32,307 bases of DNA from NCBI GenBank assembly GCA_012837325.1, contig DURK01000004.1, positions 1-32,307 of the forward strand. The letters run 5' to 3'. This stretch comes from Clostridiales bacterium. GTDB lineage: Bacteria; Bacillota; Clostridia; Caldicoprobacterales; DTU083. Position 1 is the first letter of the stretch; each line of letters opens with the position of its first letter. This document shows positions 31,713 to 32,307 of the stretch, one piece after another. The notes beneath the pieces were generated by a model, which had not been told where the DNA came from, did not search any database, and was given only the letters and a program-made list of their open reading frames with translations. The position numbers and the translations under genes are program-made.

Positions 31713-32307
31713 ATGGATAAAAAACAAACCAATGCACAAAATCCGCTTGGCACGGAACCTGTAGGCGGCTTGCTAAGAAAATTTGCCATACCAAGCATTG
31801 TGGCCATGTTGGTTGGTGCGCTATACAATATCGTGGACCAATTTTTCATTGGCCAAAAAATTGGGGAATTGGGAAATGCTGCAACGAATGTGGCCTTCCC
31901 GCTAAGTACCATCAGCACAGCAATCGCGCTGCTGTTTGGGATAGGCGGTGCCGCTGCATTCAACCTGACCATGGGGGAGGGAGACAGCAAAAAAGCTGCC
32001 TATTATGCAGGCAATTCCATTACTTTGCTGTTAACTTTGGGAGCATTGCTTGCCTTGCTTACTCAATTATTTCTCACGCCTCTGCTTCGGTTTTTTGGTT
32101 CACCTGAACCTGTCTTAAGCTACGCAAAGACCTATACCCGGATTACCTCAACCGGGTTTCCATTTTTGGTTTTTTCGATCGGCGGCGGACACCTCATCCG
32201 TGCGGATGGAAATCCAAGATATGCCATGCTGTGCAATCTTTCCGGTGCTCTGATCAATACCATACTGGATCCAATCTTTATATTCGGCTTCAATATGGAT
32301 ATGGCGG
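31713..32307 (+). CDS. MATE-family efflux transporter (MepA-like), cut by right window edge
   Basis: An open frame of 198 codons that runs off the window. It begins MDKKQTNAQNPLGTEPVG, followed by the usual MATE opening LLRKFAIPSIVAMLVGALYN and IVDQFFIGQKIGELGNAA, then GGAAAFNLTMGEGD, IRADGNPRYAML and ILDPIFIFGF, the first-half signatures of MepA-type pumps. About six hydrophobic segments are seen, so the second half lies outside. No strong ribosome site is present at this ATG (only AGGTTG 8 bases before), but the length and the position of the first helix fit. It follows the fumarase beta gene by 70 bases and is not otherwise related to it. Confidence 0.85.
   Translation, partial: MDKKQTNAQNPLGTEPVGGLLRKFAIPSIVAMLVGALYNIVDQFFIGQKIGELGNAATNVAFPLSTISTAIALLFGIGGAAAFNLTMGEGDSKKAAYYAGNSITLLLTLGALLALLTQLFLTPLLRFFGSPEPVLSYAKTYTRITSTGFPFLVFSIGGGHLIRADGNPRYAMLCNLSGALINTILDPIFIFGFNMDMA

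Noticed and set aside
1-32307. CRISPR arrays, insertion sequences, tRNA or rRNA genes
   Set aside because: No regularly spaced repeats, transposase motifs, tRNA-like cloverleaf or rRNA-like stretch was seen on reading either strand.

Overview
The window looks like a chromosomal segment of a Clostridia-type Firmicute. The evidence is the strong AGGAGG-type ribosome binding sites, the TTGACA/TATAAT promoters with 17-nt spacers, the walJ(yycJ)-htrA-rlmH neighbourhood typical of Firmicutes, a Firmicute-type CofE-like ligase and a CadC-type metal regulator. I cannot name a genus. No rRNA, tRNA, CRISPR array, transposase or phage gene was seen. From about 614 to 26569 almost everything is on the minus strand, guaC being the exception; from 26737 to the right edge everything is on the plus strand.

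Layout. (1) 1-4500: a CofE-like ligase cut by the left edge, a GatB whose first 40 residues look like the tail of GatC, a membrane-anchored D-Ala-D-Ala dipeptidase-like protein, and guaC on the plus strand. (2) 4500-7900: an amino-sugar-like module (PIG-L deacetylase, ROK regulator, divergent NagB-like protein), with a nested three-stem element between the NagB-like and ROK genes. (3) 8056-10781: a Zn/Cd/Pb efflux unit made of a CadC-like ArsR regulator, a separate metallochaperone-like HMA protein and a P-type ATPase, with matching operator palindromes in front of both transcription units. (4) 10778-17019: LarA without visible cofactor genes, a four-part protein with two GGCT-like domains, and an apparent operon of a uracil-DNA glycosylase-family protein, DUF488, an AcpH-like phosphodiesterase and a WYL-like regulator. 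(5) 17020-22735: YjbQ and a MATE pump, RlmH and a CPBP protease, then HtrA and WalJ. (6) 22950-30046: an apparent regulon. A GntR/HutC-type regulator sits between two divergent operons: a class-I amidotransferase-like C26 hydrolase with a TRAP-like permease and a two-helix partner on one side, and AtuA-family, DUF4387 and a sodium/solute symporter on the other. (7) 30147-32307: the two subunits of a class I fumarase-type hydratase and the start of a second MATE pump.

The best candidate for a poorly described system is region 6. The same 15-base core, ATAACTGGTTATAAC, lies over the predicted start point of both divergent operons, each time next to a second half-conserved site shifted by 10 bp. 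This ties two transporters, a C26 hydrolase and the AtuA/DUF4387 pair to one regulator; the substrate is unknown and is probably a small carboxylate or gamma-glutamyl-type compound. Other points of note are the GatC-tail/GatB fusion, the GGCT-GGCT-winged-helix fusion, the NagB-like protein lacking one catalytic Asp, and the three-stem element at 6767-6834.

All functional names come from reading motifs by eye; no database search was run.
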